Shown: positions 42,366 to 53,382, counted from the stretch's first letter. The stretch: 64,000 nt of DNA from NCEH01 sp040049195 (GCF_040049195.1 NZ_JBDZDL010000002.1); one strand, 5' to 3'. Translations and numbers: made by a program. The notes: generated by a model from the sequence alone, not told the origin.

Positions 42366-43160
42366 ATGGGCTTGACCTTCACCATACTCGGTTGTGGTTC
42401 TTCGGGCGGCGTTCCGCGCGTGGGGCAGGGCTGGGGCGCGTGCGATCCAACCAATCCCCGCAATCGGCGGCGGCGTTGCTCCCTGCTTGTTCAGCGGCAG
42501 GGGCCGGAGGGCGTCACGACGGTGCTCGTGGACACATCGCCCGACCTGCGGGAGCAATTGCTGGATGCGCAGGTGGACCGGCTCGATGGCGTGCTCTTCA
42601 CCCACGCCCATGCCGACCACACCCACGGGATCGATGATGTGCGTCCGCTGGCGATCCACCTGCGCCGGCGCATTGATGTCTATACCGATGCCGAGACCTC
42701 GGCCGCACTGCACGAGCGGTTCGGCTATTGCTTCAGCACCCCGCCGGGAGGCGTCTATCCCCCGATCCTGACCGAGCATCGGTTTCACGAGGGCCGGGCC
42801 GTGCAGATCGATGGCCCTGGCGGCCCCATCGTCGCGCTGCCGTTTCGCCAGCACCATGGCGAGATCGACTCGTTCGGGTTTCGGTTCGAGGGGGTCGCTT
42901 ATTCAAGTGATGTCAGCGCGTTTCCAGACAATTCATTGAAATATTTAGACGATTTGGATATTTGGATTCTTGATGCATTGCGTGAAGCTCCGCATCCATC
43001 CCATTTCAGCCTGAGTGAGGCGCTTTCTCATATCGAGCAGTTGAAGCCCCGGCGCGCCATTCTCACCAACCTGCATACCGACCTGGATTACGGGCGCTTG
43101 ACCGCCATTCTGCCTGAAGGCGTCATTCCGGCTTTCGACGGCATGACGTTTCAGGACTGA
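42366..43160 (+). CDS. MBL-fold metallo-hydrolase (PhnP-like)
   Basis: A 264-residue metallo-beta-lactamase-fold phosphodiesterase-like protein. It begins LTFTILGCGSSGGVPRVG and has the metal-binding HAHADHTHGIDD, then YSSDVSAFP and HTDLDYGRL near the end. These match the PhnP/phosphoribosyl 1,2-cyclic phosphodiesterase branch, which in Rhizobiales often has unknown substrate. GGAAGC precedes the ATG; a GTG at 42351 is possible. A stretch near 42895-42995 is unusually AT-rich. The stop lies 181 bases before hupT. Confidence 0.88.
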   Translation: MGLTFTILGCGSSGGVPRVGQGWGACDPTNPRNRRRRCSLLVQRQGPEGVTTVLVDTSPDLREQLLDAQVDRLDGVLFTHAHADHTHGIDDVRPLAIHLRRRIDVYTDAETSAALHERFGYCFSTPPGGVYPPILTEHRFHEGRAVQIDGPGGPIVALPFRQHHGEIDSFGFRFEGVAYSSDVSAFPDNSLKYLDDLDIWILDALREAPHPSHFSLSEALSHIEQLKPRRAILTNLHTDLDYGRLTAILPEGVIPAFDGMTFQD

Positions 43161-43341
43161 GACCTCTCATCTGCCGCATGAGACAAGCTATCGAGGCTAA
43201 GTTACTGTTTTTTATTTGTTAATTTGTAAATCAGCACAGGCTCTTGCGGGTGGTAAAGGCACCTCGCGGATCCTCTGTTGTGATCCGGGGCGCGGCGGGC
43301 TTAGCATGTCCGCTCATTCGTGAACCCTGGTCTCCACCTCC

Positions 43342-44715
43342 ATGCCCGGATCCGGTAGCAAAGGCCGCGCGCTCGATCCCGCCTCCGGCGGGCTGGGAAT
43401 CGATGCGGCCGCTGCTCTCAGCGCCGATGCCGAGCAGGCCTGGATCGCCGTCATCCGCAAGATGGACGAGACCTATGCCGAGCTGGTGACCCAACAGGTG
43501 GAGCTGGAGAACAAGAACGCCGCGCTGGAAGAAGCGCAGGCTTTCATCGCCGGCGTGATGGCCTCCATGACCGACGCCCTGATCGCCTGCGATCTCACCG
43601 GTCGGATCGAACAGGTGAATGTCGCTGCGGAGCGGTTGCTCGGCCGAGCAGGGTCGGACTTGCTGGAGCTCCGTCTGTCCGATTTGCTGGCGCCGGAGAC
43701 GCCGACCGGCTTTGCCGACGTGCTCGCCATCGTCGCAAAGCGCCAGCGCATCGTGGATCGCGATTTTACCTTCTCGACACCGGAAGGCCCTCTCCCGGTT
43801 TCGGTGAACGGCGCAATCCGGTTCGATTCGCGCGGCCGCGCGGTCGGCATCGTTCTGATGGGCCGGCCCATCGGCGAATTGCGCAAAGCCTATAGCGACC
43901 TTGCCGCGGCCCACGAGCGGCTGAAGCAGGCCCAGCAGCAATTGGTGCATGCGGAGAAGATGGCCTCCCTGGGCCGCCTGGTCGCGGGCGTGGCACATGA
44001 GCTGAACAACCCGATCTCCTTTGTTTACGGCAATGCCCACGCCTTGAAGCTCTATGGCGAGCGGCTTGTGAGCTATGTGGACGCGCTTCACGGCTCTGGC
44101 CCCGTGCCGGATGACCTGCGGGCGCGGCTGAAGATCGACCGCACCTTGGCGGAGATGGCCCCCACCATCGCGGGCATGCTGGAGGGGGCGGAACGGGTCC
44201 GCGACATCGTCGCCGATCTGCGGCGCTTTTCCTCCGATCGAAGGCAGGCATCCGAACCGGTCGACATGGCGGCTCTGGTGCGCTCCTCGCTGGAATGGGT
44301 GGCGAAAGCGAAAAATCCGCCGGTCGACACCACGTTCCAGCTGGTAGGACCGCTCGACGTCAGCGGCCATCCCGGCCAATTGCACCAGATGATGATGAAC
44401 CTCATTCAAAATGCGATGGACGCCATGGAGGGAGCTTCCGACCGCCGGCTCAAGATCGCCGGTGAGCAACGCGGCGACCGGGTGGTCATAACCGTACAGG
44501 ACAGCGGCCCCGGCATCCCGACGGAAATCGCGACGCGCATCTTCGATCCCTTCTTCACGACGAAGCCGGTCGGCAAGGGCACGGGCCTCGGCCTTTCCAT
44601 CAGCTATCGCATCGTGCAGGAGCACGAGGGCGTGCTCGAAGCGAGCAATCACCCGGAGGGCGGGGCACTGATGCGCGTGACCTTGCCCGCGGCGCTGTCG
44701 GGCAGCCGATCGTGA
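43342..44715 (+). CDS. hupT: Hydrogenase-linked sensor histidine kinase HupT/HoxJ
   Basis: Cytoplasmic kinase of 457 residues that receives the H2 signal from HupUV and controls phosphorylation of HupR. A coiled-coil region (about 30-70) precedes a PAS domain (about 65-180), the dimerisation domain with the phospho-accepting histidine 219 in VAHELNNPISF, and an ATPase domain with DSGPGIP and GKGTGLGLS. No TM helix, as expected for soluble HupT. Its TGA overlaps the hupU GTG, so the two are coupled. Confidence 0.95.
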   Translation: MPGSGSKGRALDPASGGLGIDAAAALSADAEQAWIAVIRKMDETYAELVTQQVELENKNAALEEAQAFIAGVMASMTDALIACDLTGRIEQVNVAAERLLGRAGSDLLELRLSDLLAPETPTGFADVLAIVAKRQRIVDRDFTFSTPEGPLPVSVNGAIRFDSRGRAVGIVLMGRPIGELRKAYSDLAAAHERLKQAQQQLVHAEKMASLGRLVAGVAHELNNPISFVYGNAHALKLYGERLVSYVDALHGSGPVPDDLRARLKIDRTLAEMAPTIAGMLEGAERVRDIVADLRRFSSDRRQASEPVDMAALVRSSLEWVAKAKNPPVDTTFQLVGPLDVSGHPGQLHQMMMNLIQNAMDAMEGASDRRLKIAGEQRGDRVVITVQDSGPGIPTEIATRIFDPFFTTKPVGKGTGLGLSISYRIVQEHEGVLEASNHPEGGALMRVTLPAALSGSRS

Positions 44716-45719
44716 GCGGGCGATTCAACATTCTCTGGCTTCAATCCGGCGGCTGCGGCGGCTGCACCATGTCGCTGTTCTGCGCCGAGGGACCGGATCT
44801 CGTCACAACCCTGGACAGTGCCGGAATTCACCTCCTCTGGCATCCAAGCCTTTCCGAGGAGACGGGCGGGGAAGCGCTGGCGGTGTTCGAACAGATACGG
44901 ACCGGTGCGGTGCGTCTCGATGCGCTGTGTGTCGAGGGTTCCCTGCTGCGCGGCCCGAATGGAACGGGGCGTTTCCATGTGCTGGCCGGCACCGGACGAC
45001 CCACAATCGAATGGGTGCGCGAGATAGCCGGCCTTGCTGAGCATGTGGTTGCCGTGGGCACCTGCGCCGCCTATGGCGGCGTTACCGCGGCCGGCTCCAA
45101 CCCCACCGACGCTTGCGGCCTGCAATATGACGGGCGGCGGGAGGGCGGCGCGCTGGGCGCCGCATTTCGCTCCCGCTCCGGCCTGCCGGTCATAAATGTC
45201 GCCGGATGCCCGACACACCCCAATTGGGTGACCGAGACCTTGATGCTGCTGGCGGCGGGCCTGCTCGGCGCGCGGGATCTCGATGCCTATCGCCGGCCGC
45301 GCTTTTATGCCGATCATCTCGTGCACCACGGGTGCCCGCGCAACGAATATTATGAGTTCAAGGCAAGCGCGGAGAAGCTCTCCGACCTTGGCTGCATGAT
45401 GGAACATCTGGGCTGCCTCGGCACCCAGGCCCATGCGGATTGCAACACGCGGTCCTGGAACGGGGAGGGCTCCTGCACCCGCGGTGGCTATGCCTGCATC
45501 AATTGCACGGCGCCCGAATTCGAGGAGCCGGGTCACACCTTCCTGGAGACGCCAAAGGTCGCCGGGATCCCCGTCGGTCTGCCCACCGACATGCCGAAGG
45601 CCTGGTTCATCGCCTTGTCTTCGCTCGCGAAAGCGGCGACGCCGGAGCGTCTGCGGCGCAATGCGGTGAGTGATCATCTGGTAGTGCCGCCCACGGTGCG
45701 GGACATCAAGCGGCGATGA
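44712..45719 (+). CDS. hupU: Regulatory (H2-sensing) hydrogenase small subunit
   Basis: Small subunit of the HupUV/HoxBC H2 sensor, 335 residues. It has the cysteine-rich start LWLQSGGCGGCTMS (C15, C18), GTCAAYGGVTAA, VAGCPTHPNW, and the FeS ligands in HHGCPRNEYYEF, CLGTQAHADCN and CINCTAPEFEEPGH. Unlike HupS there is no twin-arginine signal and no C-terminal anchor, so the protein stays in the cytoplasm. GTG start overlapping hupT; the stop overlaps the hupV start by 4 nt. Confidence 0.96.
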   Translation: MSGRFNILWLQSGGCGGCTMSLFCAEGPDLVTTLDSAGIHLLWHPSLSEETGGEALAVFEQIRTGAVRLDALCVEGSLLRGPNGTGRFHVLAGTGRPTIEWVREIAGLAEHVVAVGTCAAYGGVTAAGSNPTDACGLQYDGRREGGALGAAFRSRSGLPVINVAGCPTHPNWVTETLMLLAAGLLGARDLDAYRRPRFYADHLVHHGCPRNEYYEFKASAEKLSDLGCMMEHLGCLGTQAHADCNTRSWNGEGSCTRGGYACINCTAPEFEEPGHTFLETPKVAGIPVGLPTDMPKAWFIALSSLAKAATPERLRRNAVSDHLVVPPTVRDIKRR

Positions 45720-47194
45720 GCGAAGCACAAGGTTCCGCCGGCGAAGGTGTCACGCGGCTCATCGTCGGACCGTTCAATCGCGTCGAAGGCGATCTCGAGG
45801 TGCGGCTGGACATCGCCAATGGCGCGGTGGCGCAAGCCCATGTGTCTTCGCCGCTGTTCCGCGGCTTCGAGCGCATTCTGGAGGGGCGAGACCCGATGGA
45901 TGCGCTGGTGATCGCGCCGCGCATCTGCGGAATCTGCTCGGTCTCCCAGTCCCAGGCCGCCGCGCTTGCACTCGCGGGCTTGCAAGGGCTGGTCCCGACC
46001 TGGAACGGGCGGATCGCCACCAATCTCATCGTCGCCACCGAGAATGTGGCCGACCATCTCACCCATTTCCATCTCTTCTTCATGCCGGATTTCGCCCGCG
46101 CGGCCTATGCGGGGCGACCATGGTTCGCGAAAGCGGAAGCCCGCTTCAAGGCCGGGCGCGGCACCAGCGCACGGCGTTTGCTGGAGGCACGGGCAACCCT
46201 GCTTCATGTCCTGGGTCTGCTCGCCGGCCGCTGGCCTCACACCTTGGCGATCCAGCCCGGGGGCGTGACGAAGCGCGCGGAATCCCGCGACAAGGTCCGC
46301 CTTCTCGCGACGCTCGGCGCGGTGCGCGCTATCTTGGAGGATCAGCTCTTCGGCACGAAGCTGGAGCAGGTGGCCGCCCTCACCGAACGGGCCGAACTGG
46401 ACGCGTGGCGTGCCGGGGGCCCGGATGGCGATTTCCGCCTGTTCTTGGAAATCGCAGCCGATCTCGAGCTGGCGTATCAAGGCCGCGCCTATGATCGGTT
46501 TCTCTCCTATGGCGCCTATCCCGCTCAGGAGGGCGCGCTCTATCCCGCCGGCGTCCATGTGGCCGGGCAGGCGGGTGGCTTCGATCCGACTGATATTGCG
46601 GAGGATCACACCTTCTCCCGCATGGAGGCGCGCGCGCACCCCCACCATCCGTTCCAAGGCTCCACCGTGCCCGACGCTGCGGACGAGATCGGATACACAT
46701 GGTGCAAGGCGCCACGCCTGAACGGCCTGCCGTTCGAAACCGGGGCATTGGCGCGCCAGGTCATCGACGGCCAACCCCTCATCCGCGACCTCGTGGCATG
46801 GGCAGGGGGGAATGTGTTTTCCCGCGTCATCGCGCGGCTGGTGGAAAGCGCGCGTACGCTGATCGCCATGGAGGCCTGGGTGCGCGCTCTGGAACCGGAG
46901 GGCTCCTGGTGCGCCCAGGGGCAGATGCCGGATCGGGGCCGTTTCGCCGGACTGACGGAAGCGGCGCGCGGCGCGCTCGGCCATTGGGTGGAAGTGGAGG
47001 GTGGCAAAATCTCGCGGTACCAGATCATCGCCCCGACCACTTGGAACTTCTCGCCGCGCGATGCCGCCGGGATGCCTGGCCCGCTTGAGGCCGCGCTGGT
47101 CGGGGCCATCGTCCGGCCCGATGAAACCACGCCGCTGAGCGTGCAGCACATCGTGCGGTCGTTCGATCCCTGCATGGTCTGCACGGTGCACTGA
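45716..47194 (+). CDS. hupV: Regulatory (H2-sensing) hydrogenase large subunit
   Basis: Large subunit of the H2 sensor, 492 residues, with NiFe ligands in RICGICSVSQSQ (C71, C74) and DPCMVCTVH (C486, C489). The chain ends exactly at this histidine: there is no C-terminal extension, so no protease is needed, which is the hallmark of HupV/HoxC. It is immediately followed by hypF after seven bases. Confidence 0.96.
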   Translation: MSEAQGSAGEGVTRLIVGPFNRVEGDLEVRLDIANGAVAQAHVSSPLFRGFERILEGRDPMDALVIAPRICGICSVSQSQAAALALAGLQGLVPTWNGRIATNLIVATENVADHLTHFHLFFMPDFARAAYAGRPWFAKAEARFKAGRGTSARRLLEARATLLHVLGLLAGRWPHTLAIQPGGVTKRAESRDKVRLLATLGAVRAILEDQLFGTKLEQVAALTERAELDAWRAGGPDGDFRLFLEIAADLELAYQGRAYDRFLSYGAYPAQEGALYPAGVHVAGQAGGFDPTDIAEDHTFSRMEARAHPHHPFQGSTVPDAADEIGYTWCKAPRLNGLPFETGALARQVIDGQPLIRDLVAWAGGNVFSRVIARLVESARTLIAMEAWVRALEPEGSWCAQGQMPDRGRFAGLTEAARGALGHWVEVEGGKISRYQIIAPTTWNFSPRDAAGMPGPLEAALVGAIVRPDETTPLSVQHIVRSFDPCMVCTVH

Positions 47195-47201
47195 GGCGGC
47201 G

Positions 47202-49550
47202 ATGTCCGACATTAAAGGGGCCGAGATCGTCGTGCGCGGCATCGTGCAGGGTGTCGGATTTCGACCCTTTGTGTGGCGCCTCGCACGGCGCCTCGGGCTT
47301 TCGGGCGAAGTCGGCAACCGGGGCGATGCGGTCTTCATCCATGCGGGGGGCTCGGCGGAAGCCCTGGCCGCATTGGTTTTGGCGCTGCGCGATGAGGCAC
47401 CTGTTCTGTCCCACGTAGAGGCGATCTCCTCGCGTCCCGCAGCGCCACCGGATAGCCGGGCGTTCCGCATCGCTGAGAGCGGGGTAGGGGCGGTTTCGGT
47501 CGGCATCGTGCCGGATATCGCCACGTGTCCGGCCTGTCGGGCGGAAATCGCCGATCCTGGCGCACGCCGGTTCGGCTATGCTTTTACAAATTGCACGGAC
47601 TGCGGGCCGCGATTTTCCATTGTCCGGGGTCTGCCCTACGATCGCGCGCGCACCACCATGCAGGGCTTCCCCCTGTGCGAAGCCTGCCGGGCAGAATATG
47701 AGAATCCGGCAGACCGGCGCTTCCATGCCCAGCCCATCGCGTGCCCCACTTGCGGGCCGCGCCTGAACTGGACCTCGCTGGGGACCCCGCCGGAAGCGGC
47801 ACGGGCTGGTGGCGATGCCCTGACCCAGGCCGTGGCTGCCTTGAACGCCGGCGGCATCATCGCCGTCAAAGGGATCGGCGGCTTCCATATCGCGTGCCAC
47901 GCCACGGACGGCATGGCGGTGAACGAACTGCGGCGGCGCAAGCACCGGCCCTCCAAACCGCTGGCTGTGATGGTCGGGGATCTCGAAGCCGCCTCGGCGC
48001 TCTGCCATCTCGCTCCCGGCGATGCGGCGGCCCTGTCGGACCCGGCTGCGCCCATCGTGCTCCTGCGACGGCGGGACGACGGTCCGCTTGCGCCAGGGGT
48101 GGCGCCGGGACACGAACGGGTCGGCCTCATGCTGGCCTACACACCCTTGCATCATCTGCTGCTCGAGGGCGTCGGGCGGCCGCTGGTGATGACCAGCGCC
48201 AATCACGCCAATGCGCCGCAAGTGTTTCGGGACGAGGATGCCGCGTCAATGCTTGCCGGCATCGTCGACGGCATTCTCGGCCACGACCGGCCGATCGCCC
48301 GCCGCCTGGAGGACCCCGTCGTCCGCGTTGTTGGCGGGCGCGCCCGCGTGATGCGGCGGGGACGTGGGCAGGCGCCGCGCCCGTTCGATCTGCCGGAGGA
48401 CTTCGCCGAGGCGCCGCCGGTGCTCGCCATGGGTGGGGATCTGAAAAGCGCGGCTTGCCTCACCCATGGCCGCAAGGCGCTCCTGACCCACCACCTTGGC
48501 GAGTTGGACACGCCGGCGGTGGAAGATGAGTTCGCCAGCGCGATTGTCGATTATGAAAGCGTCTTCTCCCACGTCGCGGCGGCTGTCGCCGTGGATTTTC
48601 ATCCGGATTATCGCGCCACCCGGTTTGGAACCCAATATGCCGAGAAACGTGGCTTGCGCACGATCGGCGTACAGCATCACCATGCCCATATCGCCTCCAC
48701 GATGGCTGAAAACCGCTGGCGCCGCGATGCCGGCCCGATCGTCGGCGTTGCCCTGGACGGGCTTGGACTCGGGACCGACGGTACCGCCTGGGGCGCCGAG
48801 ATTCTCGTGTGTGATTATCTCACTTTCCGAAGGCGGGGACGGCTGCGGCCGATCCCGCTTGCGGGCGGCGATGTGGCGAGCCGGGAACCCTGGCGGGTCC
48901 TGCTGGCGCATCTCGATGCGGCCGTTGGCGCGGATGCCGTCCTTCCCGAGCTGTTCGCGGGCAAGCCCATCGCTACCGTGCGGGCGATGATCGCGAAACA
49001 GGTCAATGCACCGTTGGCGAGTTCGGCGGGTCGCCTGTTCGATGCCATGGCCGCACTCCTTCAGCTGGCGCCGGATCGTCTCAGCTTCGAGGGCGAGGCG
49101 GCCATCGCTCTGGAAGCGAGCGCCGAAAGGCGAGGAGAGGGGCCGTTTCCCTATCCCTTGGCCCTGTCACGCGGCGAAGCTCTCCTGGAACTTGATCCCG
49201 CGCCGCTCTGGCGCGCCGCCCTGGCGGATCGGGTCAATCAGGTGGACGTTGAGATCTGTGCGGCGAATTTTCATTCCGGTGTCGCGATCGCCTTCGCCGA
49301 TGCGGCTGCAGAAGTGGCTCGGGCCGAAGGTCTGAGCCATGTCGCACTGTCCGGCGGGGTCTTTCAGAATGGCCTGCTGCTGGAAGCGGTCACGAAGCGC
49401 CTCAGCGCATCCGGCTATCATGTGCTGGAACCGGCGCAGGTTCCGGCCAATGACGGGGGGCTTGCCTTGGGACAGGCGGCGGTCGCGGCGGCCCATCTCA
49501 TGGCCGAGGCGGAAAACGGTCACGCGCTTTCCGCCTCGCTTGGAAAGTGA
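47202..49550 (+). CDS. hypF: Carbamoyltransferase HypF
   Basis: Makes the thiocyanate donor for the CN ligands of the NiFe site from carbamoyl phosphate, passing it to HypE. The 782-residue protein has an acylphosphatase domain (VQGVGFRPFVWRL, about residues 15-30), two zinc fingers (CPAC..CTDC at about 109-134 and CEAC..CPTC at about 159-184), a YrdC domain (GIIAVKGIGGFHIACHA), and a Kae1-like domain with HHHAHIAS and VALDGLGLGTDGTAWGAE. All expected domains are intact. A palindrome overlaps its stop codon. Confidence 0.97.
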   Translation: MSDIKGAEIVVRGIVQGVGFRPFVWRLARRLGLSGEVGNRGDAVFIHAGGSAEALAALVLALRDEAPVLSHVEAISSRPAAPPDSRAFRIAESGVGAVSVGIVPDIATCPACRAEIADPGARRFGYAFTNCTDCGPRFSIVRGLPYDRARTTMQGFPLCEACRAEYENPADRRFHAQPIACPTCGPRLNWTSLGTPPEAARAGGDALTQAVAALNAGGIIAVKGIGGFHIACHATDGMAVNELRRRKHRPSKPLAVMVGDLEAASALCHLAPGDAAALSDPAAPIVLLRRRDDGPLAPGVAPGHERVGLMLAYTPLHHLLLEGVGRPLVMTSANHANAPQVFRDEDAASMLAGIVDGILGHDRPIARRLEDPVVRVVGGRARVMRRGRGQAPRPFDLPEDFAEAPPVLAMGGDLKSAACLTHGRKALLTHHLGELDTPAVEDEFASAIVDYESVFSHVAAAVAVDFHPDYRATRFGTQYAEKRGLRTIGVQHHHAHIASTMAENRWRRDAGPIVGVALDGLGLGTDGTAWGAEILVCDYLTFRRRGRLRPIPLAGGDVASREPWRVLLAHLDAAVGADAVLPELFAGKPIATVRAMIAKQVNAPLASSAGRLFDAMAALLQLAPDRLSFEGEAAIALEASAERRGEGPFPYPLALSRGEALLELDPAPLWRAALADRVNQVDVEICAANFHSGVAIAFADAAAEVARAEGLSHVALSGGVFQNGLLLEAVTKRLSASGYHVLEPAQVPANDGGLALGQAAVAAAHLMAEAENGHALSASLGK

Positions 49551-49563
49551 GGTGCCACTTTCC
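49542..49563. repeat. Perfect palindrome at the end of hypF, upstream of hupS
   Basis: GGAAAGTG (49542-49549), six bases, CACTTTCC (49556-49563), spanning the hypF stop codon. There is no T run, so it is a poor terminator. It lies about 65 bases upstream of the -24 element and could be an activator-binding site or mRNA-processing hairpin. Confidence 0.45.
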
Positions 49564-49587
49564 GCTCCGGCTTGAGGGCGGCTAATC

Positions 49588-49600
49588 CAACACCTTGATA
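49588..49600 (-). promoter_or_regulatory. Predicted IHF-binding site at the hupS promoter
   Basis: Reverse-strand TATCAAGGTGTTG matches the IHF consensus WATCAA-N4-TTR at every defined position. It ends 17 bases before the -24 box, centred near -50, where IHF typically bends DNA to bring a sigma-54 activator to the polymerase. Confidence 0.7.
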
Positions 49601-49617
49601 TTCTTACAAATAAAAAG

Positions 49618-49633
49618 TGGCACGCGGGTTGCT
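49618..49633 (+). promoter_or_regulatory. Sigma-54 (-24/-12) promoter of hupSLC
   Basis: TGGCACGCGGGTTGCT: TGGCAC and TTGC with the required five-base spacer, an essentially perfect RpoN promoter. The predicted start is near 49644, giving a leader of about 50 bases before the hupS ATG at 49697. HupR, a GAFTGA-bearing NtrC-type activator, is encoded 9 kb downstream. Confidence 0.9.
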
Positions 49634-49696
49634 GATGGAGCTTGAGCGCATCGCCTCGACGCGACCGCGCGAGAGCACCACCAGGAGGGACGCCGC

Positions 49697-50775
49697 ATGG
49701 TCGGCCTCGAAACCTTTTATGATGTCATGCGGCGGCAGGGCATCACCCGCCGCTCGTTCTTGAAATATTGCTCGCTCACCGCCGCCGCGCTCGGACTCGG
49801 CCCGGAGCTCGCGCCGCAGATCGCCCACGCCATGGAAACCAAGCCGCGTCTTCCGGTGCTGTGGCTGCATGGGCTGGAATGCACCTGCTGCTCGGAGAGC
49901 TTCATCCGCTCCGCACATCCCTTGGTGAAGGATGTGGTGCTCTCCATGATCTCGCTGGACTATGACGACACGCTCATGGCGTCGGCGGGCCACCAGGCGG
50001 AAGCCATCCTCGATGAGGTGATGACCAAGTACAAAGGCAATTACATCCTCGCCGTGGAGGGCAATCCGCCGCTCAATGAAGACGGCATGTATTGCATCAT
50101 CGGCGGCAAGCCGTTCGTGGACCAGTTGAAGAAGGTGGCCAAGGACGCGAAGGCGATCATCTCCTGGGGCTCCTGCGCCTCCTATGGCTGCGTGCAGGCG
50201 GCGCGGCCGAACCCCACCCGCGCCACGCCGGTGCATGAGGTGATCTTCGACAAACCCATCATCAAGGTGCCGGGCTGCCCGCCCATCGCCGAGGTGATGA
50301 CCGGCGTCATCACCTACATGCTCACCTTTGATCGCATTCCCGAGCTGGACCGCCAGGGCCGGCCGAAGATGTTCTATTCCCAGCGCATTCACGACAAATG
50401 CTACCGGCGCCCGCATTTCGACGCCGGCCAATATGTCGAGAAATTCGACGATGAGGGCGCCCGCAAGGGCTATTGCCTCTATAAAATGGGTTGCAAGGGC
50501 CCGACCACCTACAACGCCTGCTCCACCGTGCGCTGGAACGACGGCGTCTCCTTCCCGATCCAGGCCGGGCACGGCTGCATCGGCTGCTCCGAGGACGGCT
50601 TCTGGGACAAGGGCTCCTGGTACGCGCGCCTCGCGGACATCAACGGCAAGGGCTTCGGTGTGGAAGCCAATGCGGATCAGATCGGGCTCGCGGCTGCGGG
50701 CGTCGTGGGCGGCGCCGTGGCGCTGCATGCGGCAGTCAGCGCCCTGAAGCGCGCCCAGCATAAGGGAGACGCCAA

Positions 50776-50779
<4 letters not shown>
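49697..50779 (+). CDS. hupS: Uptake [NiFe]-hydrogenase small subunit precursor
   Basis: Electron-transfer subunit of the membrane-bound H2-uptake enzyme, 360 residues. A Tat signal (TRRSFLK at 17-23, hydrophobic core, cleavage after IAHA at about 45) exports it together with HupL. FeS ligands lie in LECTCCSES, SWGSCASYGCV, VPGCPPIAEV, DKCYRRPHF, YKMGCKGP and GHGCIGCSED. The extra cysteine CTCC (group 1d-type) suggests the 4Fe-3S proximal cluster associated with oxygen tolerance, as in HoxK. A hydrophobic C-terminal anchor (AAAGVVGGAVALHAAVSAL) follows. Confidence 0.97.
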
Positions 50780-52590
<1,811 letters not shown>

Positions 52591-52602
52591 GGGGAGGGAG
52601 CA

Positions 52603-53361
52603 ATGACCGACACCTCCCTCGGGGCCGGTTCCGGAGCGGCCGGCGCACCGCCGGCCGCCGCTCCCGCACCATCGGCCAACGGCTGGCGGAAGCTGACCAC
52701 CGTCTATGTCTATGAGGCGCCGGTGCGTCTCTGGCACTGGGTCAACGCTCTCTCGATCCTGGTGCTTTGCGTCACCGGCTATCTTATCGGCTCGCCACTC
52801 CCGACCTTATCGGGGGAGGCCAGCGCCCATTACATGATGGGAACGATCCGGTTCGTACATTTCGCGGCGGCCTATATCTTCGCTATCGGCTTCGTTGGCC
52901 GGGCTTTGTGGGCTTTGGTTGGGAACCAATATTCGCGCGAGCTCTTCACCTTCCCGTTCTGGAGGAAGAGCTTCTGGCGCGGGCTCTTCATCGAGGTGAA
53001 GTGGTACGCTTTCCTGAAGCCGCGCCCCCTGAAGTTTGTCGGCCACAATCCCCTTGCGCAGGTGTTCATGTTCTGGGTGATGGTGGTGGGCGGGCTCTTC
53101 ATGATCGGAACAGGCTTCGCCCTCTATTCGGAAGGCGAAGGACTCGGCAGCTGGCAGGATCGGCTGTTCGGCTGGATCATCCCCGCCCTGGGGGGCAGCA
53201 TGAACGTGCACACCTTCCACCATATCGGTATGTGGGTGTTCATCCTGTTCATCATCATTCACGTCTATTCGGTGATCCGGGAAGACATCATGTCCCGCCA
53301 GAGCATGGTGTCGGCCATCACCAATGGCTACCGCACGTTCCGGGACGACGACCCGGAATAG
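52603..53361 (+). CDS. hupC: Hydrogenase cytochrome b subunit
   Basis: Di-haem b-type membrane subunit that passes electrons from HupS to quinone, 252 residues. After a Pro/Ala-rich N-terminus there are four TM helices (about residues 45-65, 85-105, 145-170 and 200-222) with haem-binding histidines in RLWHWVNAL, FVHFAAAY and HHIGMWVFILFIIIHVY. GGGAGGGAGCA lies before the ATG. The gene ends just before a terminator. Confidence 0.96.
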   Translation: MTDTSLGAGSGAAGAPPAAAPAPSANGWRKLTTVYVYEAPVRLWHWVNALSILVLCVTGYLIGSPLPTLSGEASAHYMMGTIRFVHFAAAYIFAIGFVGRALWALVGNQYSRELFTFPFWRKSFWRGLFIEVKWYAFLKPRPLKFVGHNPLAQVFMFWVMVVGGLFMIGTGFALYSEGEGLGSWQDRLFGWIIPALGGSMNVHTFHHIGMWVFILFIIIHVYSVIREDIMSRQSMVSAITNGYRTFRDDDPE

Positions 53362-53382
53362 CGGCGGCCGAAGACACGAGAG

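Noticed and set aside
43225..43250. GCAC...TTGC resemblance to a sigma-54 promoter before hupT
   Set aside because: Spacing between the GG/GC-type elements is one base too long and the -24 GG is absent.
43231..44652. 473-codon reverse-strand open frame opposite hupT
   Set aside because: It is His/Gly/Arg-rich with no family pattern, a shadow of the GC-rich codon bias of hupT.
45674..47524. 616-codon reverse-strand frame over hupV and hypF
   Set aside because: It spans two well-supported forward genes and has no recognisable domain.
49551..49696. Search for TTG-N5-CAA (R. capsulatus HupR site) and FNR/FixK anaerobox upstream of hupS
   Set aside because: No TTG-N5-CAA or TTGAT-N4-ATCAA match was found, so these known sites were not claimed.
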